Assembly: GCA_964606895.1 (NCBI GenBank)
Contig: CAZSHX010000013.1
Coordinates: 1-64,000 of the forward strand
Length of the DNA: 64,000 nucleotides
Direction: 5' to 3'
Origin: CAZSHX01 sp964606895
GTDB lineage: Bacteria; Bacteroidota; Ignavibacteria; Kapaibacteriales; UBA2268
Positions 10,401 to 18,791 of this stretch are shown piece after piece. The first letter of the stretch is position 1, and every line of letters starts with the position of its first letter. A program made the position numbers and the translations under genes. The notes beneath the pieces were generated by a model, which worked only from the letters and a program-made list of their open reading frames with translations, searched no databases and was not told the origin of the DNA.

Positions 10401-10983
10401 GCTTGGAGCCGAAGAAAATATAATTGTTGCTAACCTTACAACGCCTGCTCAGTACTTCCACATTCTGCGGAGGCAGGTTTATTCAGATTTGAAAAAACCA
10501 TTGTTTATCATGACTCCCAAAAGCATGCTTAGGCATCCCCATGCTGTAAGTTCTGCCAAAGAACTTGCTCAAGGAAGCTTTACTGAGATTCTTGATGATA
10601 GTTCTTTGAATGTTAACGATGTCAAAAGAATTCTTCTTTGTACGGGAAAATTGTATTATGAATTATTGCAGTACCGTACCGATAAACAAATTTCCGATAC
10701 TGCAATAATTAGAGTCGAACAGCTATATCCGCTCCACACAGAATTACTTTCATCAATCTTGAAAAAGTACAGGAAAGCAAAGGAAATCTACTGGGTACAG
10801 GAAGAACCTAAAAATATGGGCGCATGGAACTATATCAGCCCGAGAATAAGTGAAGTACTTCCACAAAACCTTCAGCTTGACTATGCAGGAAGAAAAGAAA
10901 GTGCGTCAACTGCATCGGGTTCATTAAAGATTCATAATGAAGAACAAAAGAATGTTCTGATTCAGGCATTCGGACAAAAATAA
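7408..10983 (+). CDS. kgd: Multifunctional 2-oxoglutarate dehydrogenase E1 with fused E2-type domain
   Basis: This 1191-residue protein has the architecture of actinobacterial Kgd/OdhA. A short E1 N-terminal helix region (residues 1-35) is followed by an E2-type acyltransferase domain (about 70-310, with TVTLTNPGMIGTSFS and STYDHRIIQGAESAEF, His285) and then a full thiamine-diphosphate E1 (about 335-1190, with AHRGRLNVLAN, GDVKYHLGEH, HGDAAFAGQG and NNQIGFTTS). It oxidatively decarboxylates 2-oxoglutarate in the TCA cycle. No lipoyl domain is present, so a lipoylated partner is needed; the two-lipoyl E2 at 24769 is the obvious candidate. The residue four after His285 is Gln where stand-alone E2 enzymes have Asp, as I recall also for Kgd. 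A bidirectional terminator follows. Confidence 0.93.
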   Translation: MLNPNQAFEDDLYFEYLKDPDSVSQEWKSYFEKNKKAQTGGISYQTILTKSAAVESKRVETTPKNLTGNQEILEPLSNVQSKVAENMQLSLEVPTATSVRTIPVKALDENRRIINKYLLKMKRRKVSFTHVLAWAIVKALQKYPGMNDSFRIDGGKAFRVKKESINIGLAVDITKKDGTRTLLVPSVKNAGVFNFSDFIIHYDALIDKARNNKLDIDDLMNTTVTLTNPGMIGTSFSSPRLMSGQGLIVAAGAIDYPTEFQAMKPEFLTTFAVSKVLTITSTYDHRIIQGAESAEFLSYISKLLIGEEQFYDQIFASLRIPFEPIRWAKDISKGSHYGTSDPFEMYEKSAHVVLMINAYRVRGHLLASINPLGQESYYYPELDPAYYGFTIWDLDREFHADDNWKSNNLALREIIEIMRETYCGPIGFEFMHIQDPVKKEWIKFTLEEVGRTRTFSPEDKLRFFRKIVEAEEFENFLHTKFVGHKRFSLEGGEAMIVMLDKIFELAADNELKSIALGMAHRGRLNVLANITAKPLEKIFNEFEGTIDPYSYHGSGDVKYHLGEHCTYRTSEGKAIDVILSPNPSHLELVNPVIEGMARALENKIEDASHSLSLPVLIHGDAAFAGQGIVAETLNLSQLQGYKTGGTIHIIINNQIGFTTSAQDARSTVYATDVAKMIQVPIIHVNGNDPEAVVSASIFAFEYRNRFKSDVIIDMICYRKYGHNEGDEPSYTQPLLYKKIKLMKPLSNSYNRILISDGTITEESAVNTYREVQDKYYNAYSNRKSVLNNNEIVEPEKVSIFEKVNTQVSDSILEDVARAITSVPDDFTPNSKIKTLLTKRLEMVESTVPQIDWAMAEALAFGTLLVEGKNIRITGQDSRRGTFSQRHSVLTDVTNENIFVPLQNISSNQGKFRIYDSPLSEVAVLGFEYGYSVIDKDGLVLWEAQFGDFVNGAQAIIDQFIACAETKWNQKSNLVLLLPHSYDGQGSEHSSARFERFLQLGAEENIIVANLTTPAQYFHILRRQVYSDLKKPLFIMTPKSMLRHPHAVSSAKELAQGSFTEILDDSSLNVNDVKRILLCTGKLYYELLQYRTDKQISDTAIIRVEQLYPLHTELLSSILKKYRKAKEIYWVQEEPKNMGAWNYISPRISEVLPQNLQLDYAGRKESASTASGSLKIHNEEQKNVLIQAFGQK

Positions 10984-11011
10984 ATTCAAATCAGAAATTT
11001 AAACAAAAAAG

Positions 11012-11043
11012 GGCTGACTCAATTTGATGAATCAGCCTTTTTT
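11012..11043. terminator. Bidirectional intrinsic terminator
   Basis: A ten-pair stem with one mismatch (GGCTGACTCA against TGAATCAGCC, loop ATTTGA) is preceded by A6 and followed by T6. It lies between the convergent kgd gene and the lipoprotein gene at 11063 and can serve both. Confidence 0.88.
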
Positions 11044-11062
11044 AGATTTCAAATGTTATCGC

Positions 11063-11752
11063 TTATTTTGCGGCAACAGGTGTTTCTTTTGCAATCTTTT
11101 TGCCACTTGCAAATTCAATTACTGATGGATCCCATACTGTATAAACATTAGGATTCTTGTTTGTAAGAACTTCGTTCAAAAGAATATCGTTCTTGTTGTT
11201 CTGATCCATAATGAAAGTAGAGTTGAACTGCTGAACTTTACCGGCAGGAATACCCTGAGTAATTTTAATTCTGAAGCCTTTGATAAGTTGGTTGTTGGAA
11301 GTAACAAATTTGAGTAATCCTTCAACATTTTTAATGTCTTCTTTAGCCTTATTCTGAATTGCTATTCCAAAACGAAAGTATTTTTGACTATTTTGTTCAA
11401 CTGGTTCCCATCCGATATAACCAAAACCATGAAGTGAATTCATAAGAGTATTGGTCAAACCAAGAAGGCTGGATTTACGTAAAAATTCTTTCTCGTCATT
11501 AATAACTGCACCAACAGTTTTGCCGTTGACAGAGTCCAATTGATTAGCGAATCTGCCAATACCAAGAACAAACATGTCTATTTCTTCTTTTTTAAACCCT
11601 TGATCTGCTTTCATCTTGTCAAGAAGTTCAGGCAAATTTGCAACATTGATAACTTCCTGTTTTACTTTTGCTTCTTCTTTTTGGCAACCGCCGATAAAAG
11701 TTAAGGAAACAAAGAACACTACGACTGCAAGAATCTTAACGATATTCTTCAT
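11063..11752 (-). CDS. Putative lipoprotein, unknown function
   Basis: The 229-residue protein starts with a lipoprotein signal (MKNIVKILAVVVFFVSLTF, then IGGC with Cys23). The mature part (QKEEAKVKQE...) is soluble and mixed alpha/beta, without a motif I recognise. The segment from about 105 to 180 (YFRFGIAIQNK, FRIKITQGIPAGK, FNSTFIMDQNN) reads like a beta-sandwich with alternating strands. It is convergent with kgd and shares its terminator. It is probably anchored in the inner or outer membrane facing the periplasm. No functional partner is suggested by the context. Confidence 0.75.
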   Translation of the reverse strand: MKNIVKILAVVVFFVSLTFIGGCQKEEAKVKQEVINVANLPELLDKMKADQGFKKEEIDMFVLGIGRFANQLDSVNGKTVGAVINDEKEFLRKSSLLGLTNTLMNSLHGFGYIGWEPVEQNSQKYFRFGIAIQNKAKEDIKNVEGLLKFVTSNNQLIKGFRIKITQGIPAGKVQQFNSTFIMDQNNKNDILLNEVLTNKNPNVYTVWDPSVIEFASGKKIAKETPVAAK

Positions 11753-11858
11753 GAAATCTCCAAAAAAAATTAAAAAAAACTAATTTATTTATTTTTATCA
11801 TGCAAAATTAACATTTTAGTAAGAAATAACCAATTTTTTTTCATTATCAGCTATGAAC

Positions 11859-11897
11859 CACAAAATTTTTCACAAAGAATTAATTTTTTTCACAAAG
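11859..11897. promoter_or_regulatory. Repeated CACAAA half-sites upstream of rex
   Basis: Three direct copies of CACAAA(A/G) start at 11859, 11871 and 11891; the last two sit in identical TTTTTCACAAAGAAT blocks 20 bases apart. Rex operators are typically TTGTGAA-N4-TTCACAA inverted repeats. TTCACAA half-sites are present here but in direct orientation. The site lies between divergent promoters (lipoprotein gene and rex). Autoregulation by Rex is possible; a generic intergenic repeat is an alternative. Confidence 0.3.
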
Positions 11898-12020
11898 AAT
11901 ATTTCAAAATTCATTTTTTTTTTATAAATTACAAAATATCATTTGGAATTAACAAAAAAGTTTTATAGATTTGACGTTACGAACATCACATATTTTTTTT
12001 CACTAACATTAAGTAACATT

Positions 12021-12653
12021 ATGGATACAGAAAAAATTTCCGAAAGGTCTATTCAAAGACTGATTCTTTACAGAAAAGTTCTTTCTTCAATGATGGAAGA
12101 AGGACAGAGGAATATCTATTCACATCAGCTTGCTGAAGTTGCCGCATCTTCTTCGGCTCAGGTTCGCAGGGATTTGATGGTCATCGGTTATCAGGGAACA
12201 CCTGTTCATGGCTATATGATTCCTAATCTTATCGAAAGTATCAGTCAGTTCCTGAATCCCCCCAAGAAACAAAATGTTGCTCTTGTTGGCATTGGTAATC
12301 TTGGTAGAGCGATTCTTGATTACAGCAAAAACAGAAATTCTAATCTTGATATTGTTGCCGCATTTGATACAAACAAATCAAAAATCAACAGAGTTATCGA
12401 AGGTTGCCATTGCTATGATGTGAAAGATATTGAGAAAATTATCAAAGAGAAAAAATGTGAAGTTGCAGTTATTGCAATTCCACCCGAAAACGTTCAAGCA
12501 GTTGCCGAAAGACTTGTTAAAGGTGGTATAAAAGGTATTCTGAATTATTCACCTGCAAACTTGAAACTTCCCGCAAAAGTTTTTGTTGAAAACAGAGACA
12601 TGATGCTTGCTTTGGAAAAAGTTGCGTATTATGCCTCAAAAGTAGGAAAATAG
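12021..12653 (+). CDS. rex: Redox-sensing transcriptional repressor Rex
   Basis: From the ATG at 12021 the protein has 210 residues, the usual Rex length. The frame continues upstream to a TTG, but those residues do not match the family. Residues 1-80 form the winged-helix DNA-binding domain (ISERSIQRLILYRKVL, SSSAQVRRDLMVIGYQGTP). Residues 85-205 form a Rossmann NAD(H)-binding domain with VGIGNLGRA (Gly90, Gly92, Gly95) and AFDTNKSK. Rex senses the NADH/NAD+ ratio and represses fermentative and respiratory genes when NADH is low. A strong terminator follows, so it is probably monocistronic. CACAAA repeats upstream may be related to autoregulation. Confidence 0.93.
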   Translation: MDTEKISERSIQRLILYRKVLSSMMEEGQRNIYSHQLAEVAASSSAQVRRDLMVIGYQGTPVHGYMIPNLIESISQFLNPPKKQNVALVGIGNLGRAILDYSKNRNSNLDIVAAFDTNKSKINRVIEGCHCYDVKDIEKIIKEKKCEVAVIAIPPENVQAVAERLVKGGIKGILNYSPANLKLPAKVFVENRDMMLALEKVAYYASKVGK

Positions 12654-12686
12654 AAATATAGCATTTTTAATGAATTATAGGATGAT

Positions 12687-12718
12687 AAAGGCAGTTTTTT
12701 TTGGGAACTGCCTTTTTG
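12687..12718 (+). terminator. Intrinsic terminator after rex
   Basis: The arms AAAGGCAGTT (12687-12696) and AACTGCCTTT (12706-12715) form a perfect ten-pair stem with a nine-base loop and a following T-run. It lies 34 bases after the rex stop. Confidence 0.88.
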
Positions 12719-12864
12719 TTATTTTCTTCAGTTATTTATTAATCTCTAAAAATGTAATGATGATAATCCTTTCTTTTAATTATGAAATATCAAATTTCAC
12801 CTAAAGAAATTCTTCAAATTGCCGATATTATAAATGTATTTTGACTTTTAATCATGGATGATTT

Positions 12865-13692
12865 ATGTATGGCATGGCAAAAATATGTTTGATTTTGTTT
12901 GTTTTTCTTCAGTTCGGATTGGCTGAAGCAAGTACTGTTAGTATTACAACTACTTCAGGTAAGAGAATTTCCTTTAAACCGATATTACTAAACTCACAGG
13001 AATATGCCGAAAGTGTTTCTATCAATAAATCATTGAATCCGAACTATAAGGTCAAATTTTTACCCGGTTCAATGTTCTTTTCGATTGAAAGAAAAGACAT
13101 CAGACAAATCCTCCAAATGACCCTTCCTGTGATTGATTACAAGGGCATGATACTTATTCCTTATCAGGCATTTTTTAAAAGTCTTGATAATGAAAAAGTT
13201 GTGAAGGTGAATTATTCAAACTCATCAATTCAGATTTCCAATTATCCGACTTTAACAAGACCTGAACATAATTTTGTAAAACAAACTATAGAAAAATCCG
13301 ATTCTCATTTTCCGAAAAGGTCGGCGAATCTTCCAAGATTCAAAATACAAAATAGTATCAATCGAATTGAACAAGCTTTGAACGAAGAGAGAATTGAAGA
13401 AATTGAGCAAAGCACAAATGATGACTTCAAATTAAAACTTTATAGAATTTCTTCTTCATTAGATGATGAAATAAATTTCTATGATTATATAGTTCAACAT
13501 TCCAAAAAAGAAAACAAGAAGAAAATTCAATATGTTACAGGTCCTGTGAAGTTGAAATCCGAAGATAAGAAGCTCAAATATAAACAAATTATCAAAATCC
13601 CAACTGAAGATTCACCTCAACCCGATGTCTATAGTTTACCCAAAAATTTAATCCGAAGAGAGCTTGACAAATCAAAAGCTTCTGAAAAATAA
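12865..13692 (+). CDS. Exported protein, copper-amine-oxidase-N-like fold possible
   Basis: The 275-residue protein begins with a signal peptide (MAKICLILFVFLQFGLAEAS from the second Met, at 12874). Residues 25-130 alternate short strands, with FFSIERKDIRQILQ and PVIDYKGMILIPYQAFFKSL, which resembles the copper amine oxidase N-terminal/stalk-type domain in which a segment 'x-G-x-x-x-I-P' precedes a helix. The C-terminal half (150-275) is highly charged and probably partly disordered. It stands 71 bases upstream of tilS, on the same strand. No catalytic motif is seen. The fold suggestion is weak. Confidence 0.6.
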   Translation: MYGMAKICLILFVFLQFGLAEASTVSITTTSGKRISFKPILLNSQEYAESVSINKSLNPNYKVKFLPGSMFFSIERKDIRQILQMTLPVIDYKGMILIPYQAFFKSLDNEKVVKVNYSNSSIQISNYPTLTRPEHNFVKQTIEKSDSHFPKRSANLPRFKIQNSINRIEQALNEERIEEIEQSTNDDFKLKLYRISSSLDDEINFYDYIVQHSKKENKKKIQYVTGPVKLKSEDKKLKYKQIIKIPTEDSPQPDVYSLPKNLIRRELDKSKASEK

Positions 13693-13763
13693 TCTTAATA
13701 ATTTGATATTAACAGTTTTTTTCTTAAATTGTTTGTTTATCATTTTGTTAAATTATTGACTTT

Positions 13764-16700
13764 ATGGCTCGTAGTACTAAAAATAAGACTGAAACACCCA
13801 AAGAACATATATTGGTCGAAAATCCCAAGGTAATTGTTAAACAAGTACCTGAGGTTGTCCAAAATGACAACAAACTTTTAAAACCAAAAAGTTTAAATCA
13901 AAAAAAGAAAGCAAATCCTATTTCGGAAAACTTGCCTTCTGAACCTATTGTTAAACAAGCAAAGAAATCTTCAAACTCTAAACCCGTTCTGGAAACAGCT
14001 ATTGTTGTTCCAAAGGTTGTTCGACCGAAAGCTGTCAAGCCGGCAATTCAGAAGGAAGAACAAAAACCTATCCTCGAAGCTATTTCAAAACGAAAAAAGA
14101 CTAAGGTTGAATCAAAAGTAAAAATTGAATCATCAGTAGCTACGGTTGAAAAAGAGACTTCAAGTAACAGAGGCAGGCAAAAGATTAAAGCTCCGGTTAT
14201 TGATAATATTCAACCCGTTATAGAAAATGTGAATAAGAAGGTTGAAAAAGTTGCCCCTGTTCCTAAAAATGAGAAGAAGGACGAAATAAAGCTAATTCAA
14301 ACTTCTGTAGAAAATAAAAATCCAAACCGCAGAGACTGGAACAAAAACAGAAATCAAAATCGCCAAAACGAGAATGTTGAGAAAGTTCAGCAGGAAACCA
14401 AACCAATTGAAAAAATCGTTGAACCAGAGCAAACTGGTCAACAAGTTCAATCGGCAAATGAAAATAGAAATCAGAGAAATCCAAACCACAGAGATTGGAA
14501 CAAAAACAGAATTCAGAATCGGCAGAACAATAATGTTGGAAATGTTCAGCAAGATGCCAAACCAATAGAAAAAATCGTTGAATCTGAGCAAGCTGTTCAA
14601 GAAGAACAGTCTGCAAATGAGAACAGAAATCAGCGAAATCCAAACCGCAGAGATTGGAATAAAAATCAGAATCGCCAAAACGATAATGTTGAGCAACCTC
14701 AGCAAGATGCCAAACCTTTAGAAAATATTGTTGAACCCGAGCAATCTATTCCACAAGTTCAATCAGCAAATGAGAACAGAAATCAGCGAAATCCAAACCG
14801 CAGAGATTGGAATAAAAATCAGAATCGCCAAAACGATAATGTTGAGCAACCTCAGCAAGATGCCAAACCTTTAGAAAATATTGTTGAACCCGAGCAATCT
14901 ATTCCACAAGTTCAATCAGCAAATGAGAACAGAAATCAGAGAAATCCAAACCGCAGAGATTGGAATAAAAGCAGAAATCAAAATCGGCAAAACGATAATA
15001 TTGAACCAGCACAGCAAGAAACAAAACCGATAGAACAAAATGTTGAGTTTGAGCAAGCTGTTCCACAAGTTCTATCTGCGAATCATAATAGAAATCAGAG
15101 AAATCNNNNNNNNNNNNNNNNNNNNNNNNNNNNNNNNNNNNNNNNNNNNNNNNNNNNNNNNNNNNNNNNNNNNNNNNNNNNNNNNNNNNNNNNNNNNNNN
15201 NNNNNCAAACCGCAGGGATTGGAATAAAAACAGAAATCAGAATCGGCAGAACGATAATGTTGAGCAAGTTCAGCAAGATACCAAACCAATTGAAAAAAAC
15301 ATTGAATCTGAGCAAGCTGTTCAAGAAGTACAGTCTGCAAATGAGAACAGAAACCAACGAAATCCAAACCGCAGGGATTGGAATAAAAACAGAAATCAGA
15401 ATCGGCAGAACGATAATGTAGAGCAAATTAAGCAAGATGCCAAACCAATTGAAAAAAACATTGAATCTGAGCAATCTGTTCAAGAAGTACAGTCTGCGAA
15501 TGAGAACAGAAATCAGCGAAATCCAAACCGCAGTGATTGGAACAAAAACAGAAATCAGAATCGGCAGAATGATAATATTAAGCAAGTTCAGCAGGAAACC
15601 AAACCTTTAGAAAAAAGCATTGAATCTGAGCAAGCTGTTCAACAAGTTCAGTCTGCAAATGAAAATAGAAATCAGAGAAATCCAAACCGCAGAGACTGGA
15701 ATAAAAACAGAAATCAGAATCGTCAGAACGATAATGTTGAAAATGTTCAGCAAGATGCCAAACCTTTAGAAAAAAGCATTGAACCTGAGCAAGCTGTTCA
15801 ACAAGTTCAATCTGCGAATGAGAACAGAAATCAGAGAAATCCAAACCGCAGAGATTGGAACAAAAATAGAAATCAGAATCGGCAGAAAGATATTGTTGAT
15901 CAATTACAGCAAGATACACCTGTTCAACAGGAAATTAAATCAATTCCTCATAAGGAATTAATTAATCAAAAAAATCAACCAAAACAGCAGAGGCAAAATG
16001 TAGCACCTCCTATTCCAAAAGTTGAGGTAAAGCAACCAGAAGTAAAAATTCCTGAAAAACCTGCTCCCAAAAAAGTCTATGAAAAGCTTAAGATTTCTGT
16101 CATCAATAGAAATATGCTGATTAAACCGACTTTGAGAAACAATGAATATTATTCCAAATTTTTCAAGATGTTGAATCTACATTTTTCTAATGAAATTGAT
16201 TTGCCCAAAGGAACAAGTTTTATTCTGGCAGTAAGCGGCGGAGTGGATTCGGCTGTTATGCTGGATGTGTTTGCCAATCTTGCAGAAGAAAATGCATATC
16301 ATCTTGTAGTTGCCCATTTCAACCACATGCTACGTGGTGAGCATTCTGACAAAGATCTTGCACTTGTAAAAGATTTGGCAAAAAATTATGGATTACAGTT
16401 TTATTCGTCATCGGGAGATGTTAAAGGATTTGCTAAAGAAAATTCGCTAAGTATTGAACATGCGGCACGTACTCTTCGGTACAGATATCTGAGCCAGATT
16501 GCACAAAATCTTAAAATCAATTATATCCTTACAGCCCATACATCCGATGATGTTGCCGAAACTTTTCTTTCGCATTTATTCAGGGGTTCGGGATTGACAG
16601 GTTTGAGCGGAATACCTCAGAAAAGAAAATTAAGCAAAACTTCATATTTATTCAGACCATTTTTGAATCTGAACAAATCAGAGCTGATTGAATATGCCCA

Positions 16701-17556
16701 AAATAGAGATTTAAAATGGCAGGAAGATGAATCCAATTCAATGCTGTTCTATACAAGGAATAAAATTCGCAATGTATTGATTAAAAATCTTGAAACGGAT
16801 TATAATCCCGGTATTAAAGAAGTTTTAAACCGAACTGCTAAGCTTCTGAAAGGTGCCGATGATTTCATCAATGAACATGTCCAAATGATATTGCCAAATG
16901 TCACTAAAGATAAAAGTTCTGACCGATTTGCACTCGGGATTTCATTGCTCAATACTTTTCCCGATTTTATCAAAGGTGAAATAATCCAGACTTCACTTAT
17001 GGAAAATCTCAAACTACAGCCTGTCTCTCTCGGGACAATTGACAGAATTATTACCCTGTGCGATTCACCAACCGGTTCGATGGCTGATATATCCAAAAAG
17101 ATTTTTGTTCTGAAGGACAGAGACTATCTTATTTTTTCCAAAAGACAGCCATCAGACAAACAACTGAAACAAATTGAAAAAACAGGTGAATACCAATTAA
17201 AACAAGGTTCTTTCAGTCTTAAAGAAGTTTCAAAAAAGGATGTTAAAATATCCGAAGACCCCAATATCGAATTTTTCGACTACGACAGTTTGCCTATTGG
17301 GCTAACCGTTCGTTCATGGGAACCGGGAGATTTTTTCCAACCGATTGGAATGGAAGGAACCATCAAGATAAGCGATTTTCTTACTAACATGAAAATTCCA
17401 TTGATTGATAAAGACCGAGTAACTCTTTTAACCTTCAAAAATGAGGTAGTTTGGGTTATGGGGATGAGAATCAGTGAAAAATATAAAGTTACAAATTCAA
17501 CTCTCCGATATTTAAAAGCCGTATTTAAAAAAGAAAACACAGGTCAGAAGAAATGA
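13764..17556 (+). CDS. tilS: tRNA(Ile)-lysidine synthetase with long repeat-rich N-terminal extension
   Basis: The C-terminal ~480 residues (from about 16100) are TilS. They contain the PP-loop ATP site SGGVDSA (16233-16250), HFNHMLRGEHSDKD, TAHTSDDVAETFLSHLFRGSGLTGLSGI and the C-terminal anticodon-recognition part. TilS converts C34 of the AUA-reading tRNA-Ile to lysidine. Before this lie a Lys/Pro/Val-rich stretch (residues 1-180) and at least ten tandem repeats of 51-53 residues built on NRNQRNPNRRDWNKNRNQ, which ordinary TilS proteins lack. A 100-N gap interrupts the repeats. The frames on either side differ only because the N count is arbitrary: joining the flanks directly gives in-frame NPNRRDW. 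With no units missing, the protein is 1230 residues. Its stop overlaps the hpt start (ATGA), a classic tilS-hpt coupling. Confidence 0.88.
14313..15896 (+). repeat. Tandem coding repeat, 153/159-base units, interrupted by gap
   Basis: Units start at 14457 (159 bases), 14616 (153), 14769 (153), 14922 (159) and 15081 (cut by the gap), after a partial first unit. At least five more follow the gap. The units at 14616 and 14769 are identical over all 153 bases, which explains why the assembly failed here. Each unit encodes a basic part (N/R/Q/W) followed by an acidic part (PIEKNIESEQAVQ). The array is entirely within tilS. Confidence 0.95.
15106..15205. other. Assembly gap (100 N)
   Basis: One hundred Ns stand as a conventional placeholder, so the true length is unknown. 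The left flank ends mid-codon in AAT C and the right flank starts CA AAC. Direct joining restores the repeat and frame, so the missing DNA is probably a whole number of repeat units, possibly none. Confidence 0.97.
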
Positions 17557-18104
17557 AACATTTAAGAGAAACATACAGTTTTAAAGACCAGGATTTCAAT
17601 CTTTTCCTTACTCCAAAGCAAATTGATGAAATTGTTACATCTTTGGCTAAAAAGATTAACACTGACTATCAAAATAAAAAGCCTATATTTATAATAGTTT
17701 TAAAAGGTTCTATCTTTTTTGCGACAGACCTGCTAAGAAAATTGACTTTGGATTGTGAAATTGAAACAGTAGTTGCAAAAAGCTATGGTAATGAAATGCA
17801 CTCATCCGGCAATGTTAATCTGAACTATTCTTCTCTAAATTTGAAGGGCAAAAATGTTGTAATCATTGAAGATATTGTTGATTCGGGTTTGACTCTGCAA
17901 TCATTAATTAACAAATTAAAAAAACTTGATCCTGAATCTCTTGAAACAGTTACTTTGCTGTCTAAACCAACTGAAAGAGCTGTTGAGGTCAAGGTAAAAT
18001 ATGTAGGTTTGGAAATAGGAAAAGAATTCGTTGTCGGGTATGGGATGGATTATGCCGAAAATGGGCGTAATTTATCGGCAATTTATAAGAATATTAATAA
18101 TTAA
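17553..18104 (+). CDS. hpt: Hypoxanthine phosphoribosyltransferase
   Basis: The 183-residue protein matches the usual length. The PRPP-binding signature IIEDIVDSGLTL is at residues 104-115 (Glu106, Asp107), and the N-terminal LKGSIFFATDLLRKL loop is at 50-64. It salvages hypoxanthine and guanine to IMP and GMP in the cytoplasm. The start codon overlaps the tilS stop (ATGA), so translation is probably coupled. ribE follows after 15 bases. The tilS-hpt neighbourhood is widespread in bacteria. Confidence 0.94.
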   Translation: MKHLRETYSFKDQDFNLFLTPKQIDEIVTSLAKKINTDYQNKKPIFIIVLKGSIFFATDLLRKLTLDCEIETVVAKSYGNEMHSSGNVNLNYSSLNLKGKNVVIIEDIVDSGLTLQSLINKLKKLDPESLETVTLLSKPTERAVEVKVKYVGLEIGKEFVVGYGMDYAENGRNLSAIYKNINN

Positions 18105-18119
18105 TTTTAACTTTGAATT

Positions 18120-18761
18120 ATGTTTACAGGACTAATAGAAGAAATTGGTATAATCCGCTCAGTTAAATCTCTTGGCAAAAGCAGAAGAATTACTGTTCAG
18201 GCAAAACTGATTATGGATGACCTCAAAATTGACGATTCTGTTTCAATGGACGGTGTTTGCCAAACTGTGGTTTCAAGAACCAATGACACTTTTGATGTTG
18301 AAGCTGTTGAAGAAACCATTAGAAAAACAAAATTCGAAAGACTTTCTTCCGGACAGCAAATCAATCTGGAAAGAGCCGTCAGACCTTCCGACAGACTCGG
18401 TGGGCATTTCGTTCAGGGGCATGTTGACTGTGTTGGGAGTATTGTTTCAATCAAAAAAGAGAATGCAGGAATCTTAGTTTGGGTTTCATTTCCTTCCCAA
18501 TTCCAAAAATATCTTGTCAATACAGGCTCTGTTTCCATTGATGGAGTAAGCCTTACAACTTCAAAAGTAGAATCAGGTAAATTTATGGTTTCCGTCATTC
18601 CACATACTTGGGACAAAACTACTTTTATAAATTTAAAAGTCAGCTCAGTTGTCAATCTTGAATTTGATATTATTGGTAAATACATCGAAAATTTGCTTAA
18701 ATTTCCTGATAAAAAATCAGGCTCTATACTTGATAGCTATATTGACCAACCTGATTTTTAA
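18120..18761 (+). CDS. ribE: Riboflavin synthase, alpha subunit
   Basis: The 213-residue protein begins with the hallmark MFTGLIEEIG. It has the two lumazine-binding halves expected of this enzyme: residues 1-95 (VSMDGVCQTVV) and 96-190 (GGHFVQGHVDCVG, VSIDGVSLTT). It dismutates two 6,7-dimethyl-8-ribityllumazine molecules to riboflavin, the last step of the pathway. It lies in the tilS-hpt-ribE run with 15 bases to hpt and 30 to the transporter gene. No riboflavin riboswitch is visible upstream. Confidence 0.95.
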   Translation: MFTGLIEEIGIIRSVKSLGKSRRITVQAKLIMDDLKIDDSVSMDGVCQTVVSRTNDTFDVEAVEETIRKTKFERLSSGQQINLERAVRPSDRLGGHFVQGHVDCVGSIVSIKKENAGILVWVSFPSQFQKYLVNTGSVSIDGVSLTTSKVESGKFMVSVIPHTWDKTTFINLKVSSVVNLEFDIIGKYIENLLKFPDKKSGSILDSYIDQPDF

Positions 18762-18791
18762 TATCTTTGACAACAAATTTGTTGATTTGAA

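Noticed and set aside
14313..15896. Tandem repeats as a CRISPR array
   Set aside because: Units are 153/159 bases, in frame and protein-coding; there are no short repeats with variable spacers.
14263..15919. Long minus-strand open frames through the tilS repeats
   Set aside because: They are mirrors of the tandem repeat; the plus-strand frame is continuous with TilS.
15040..17556. A separate gene starting at 15040
   Set aside because: The start lies within the repeat array in another frame; it arises from the arbitrary gap length.
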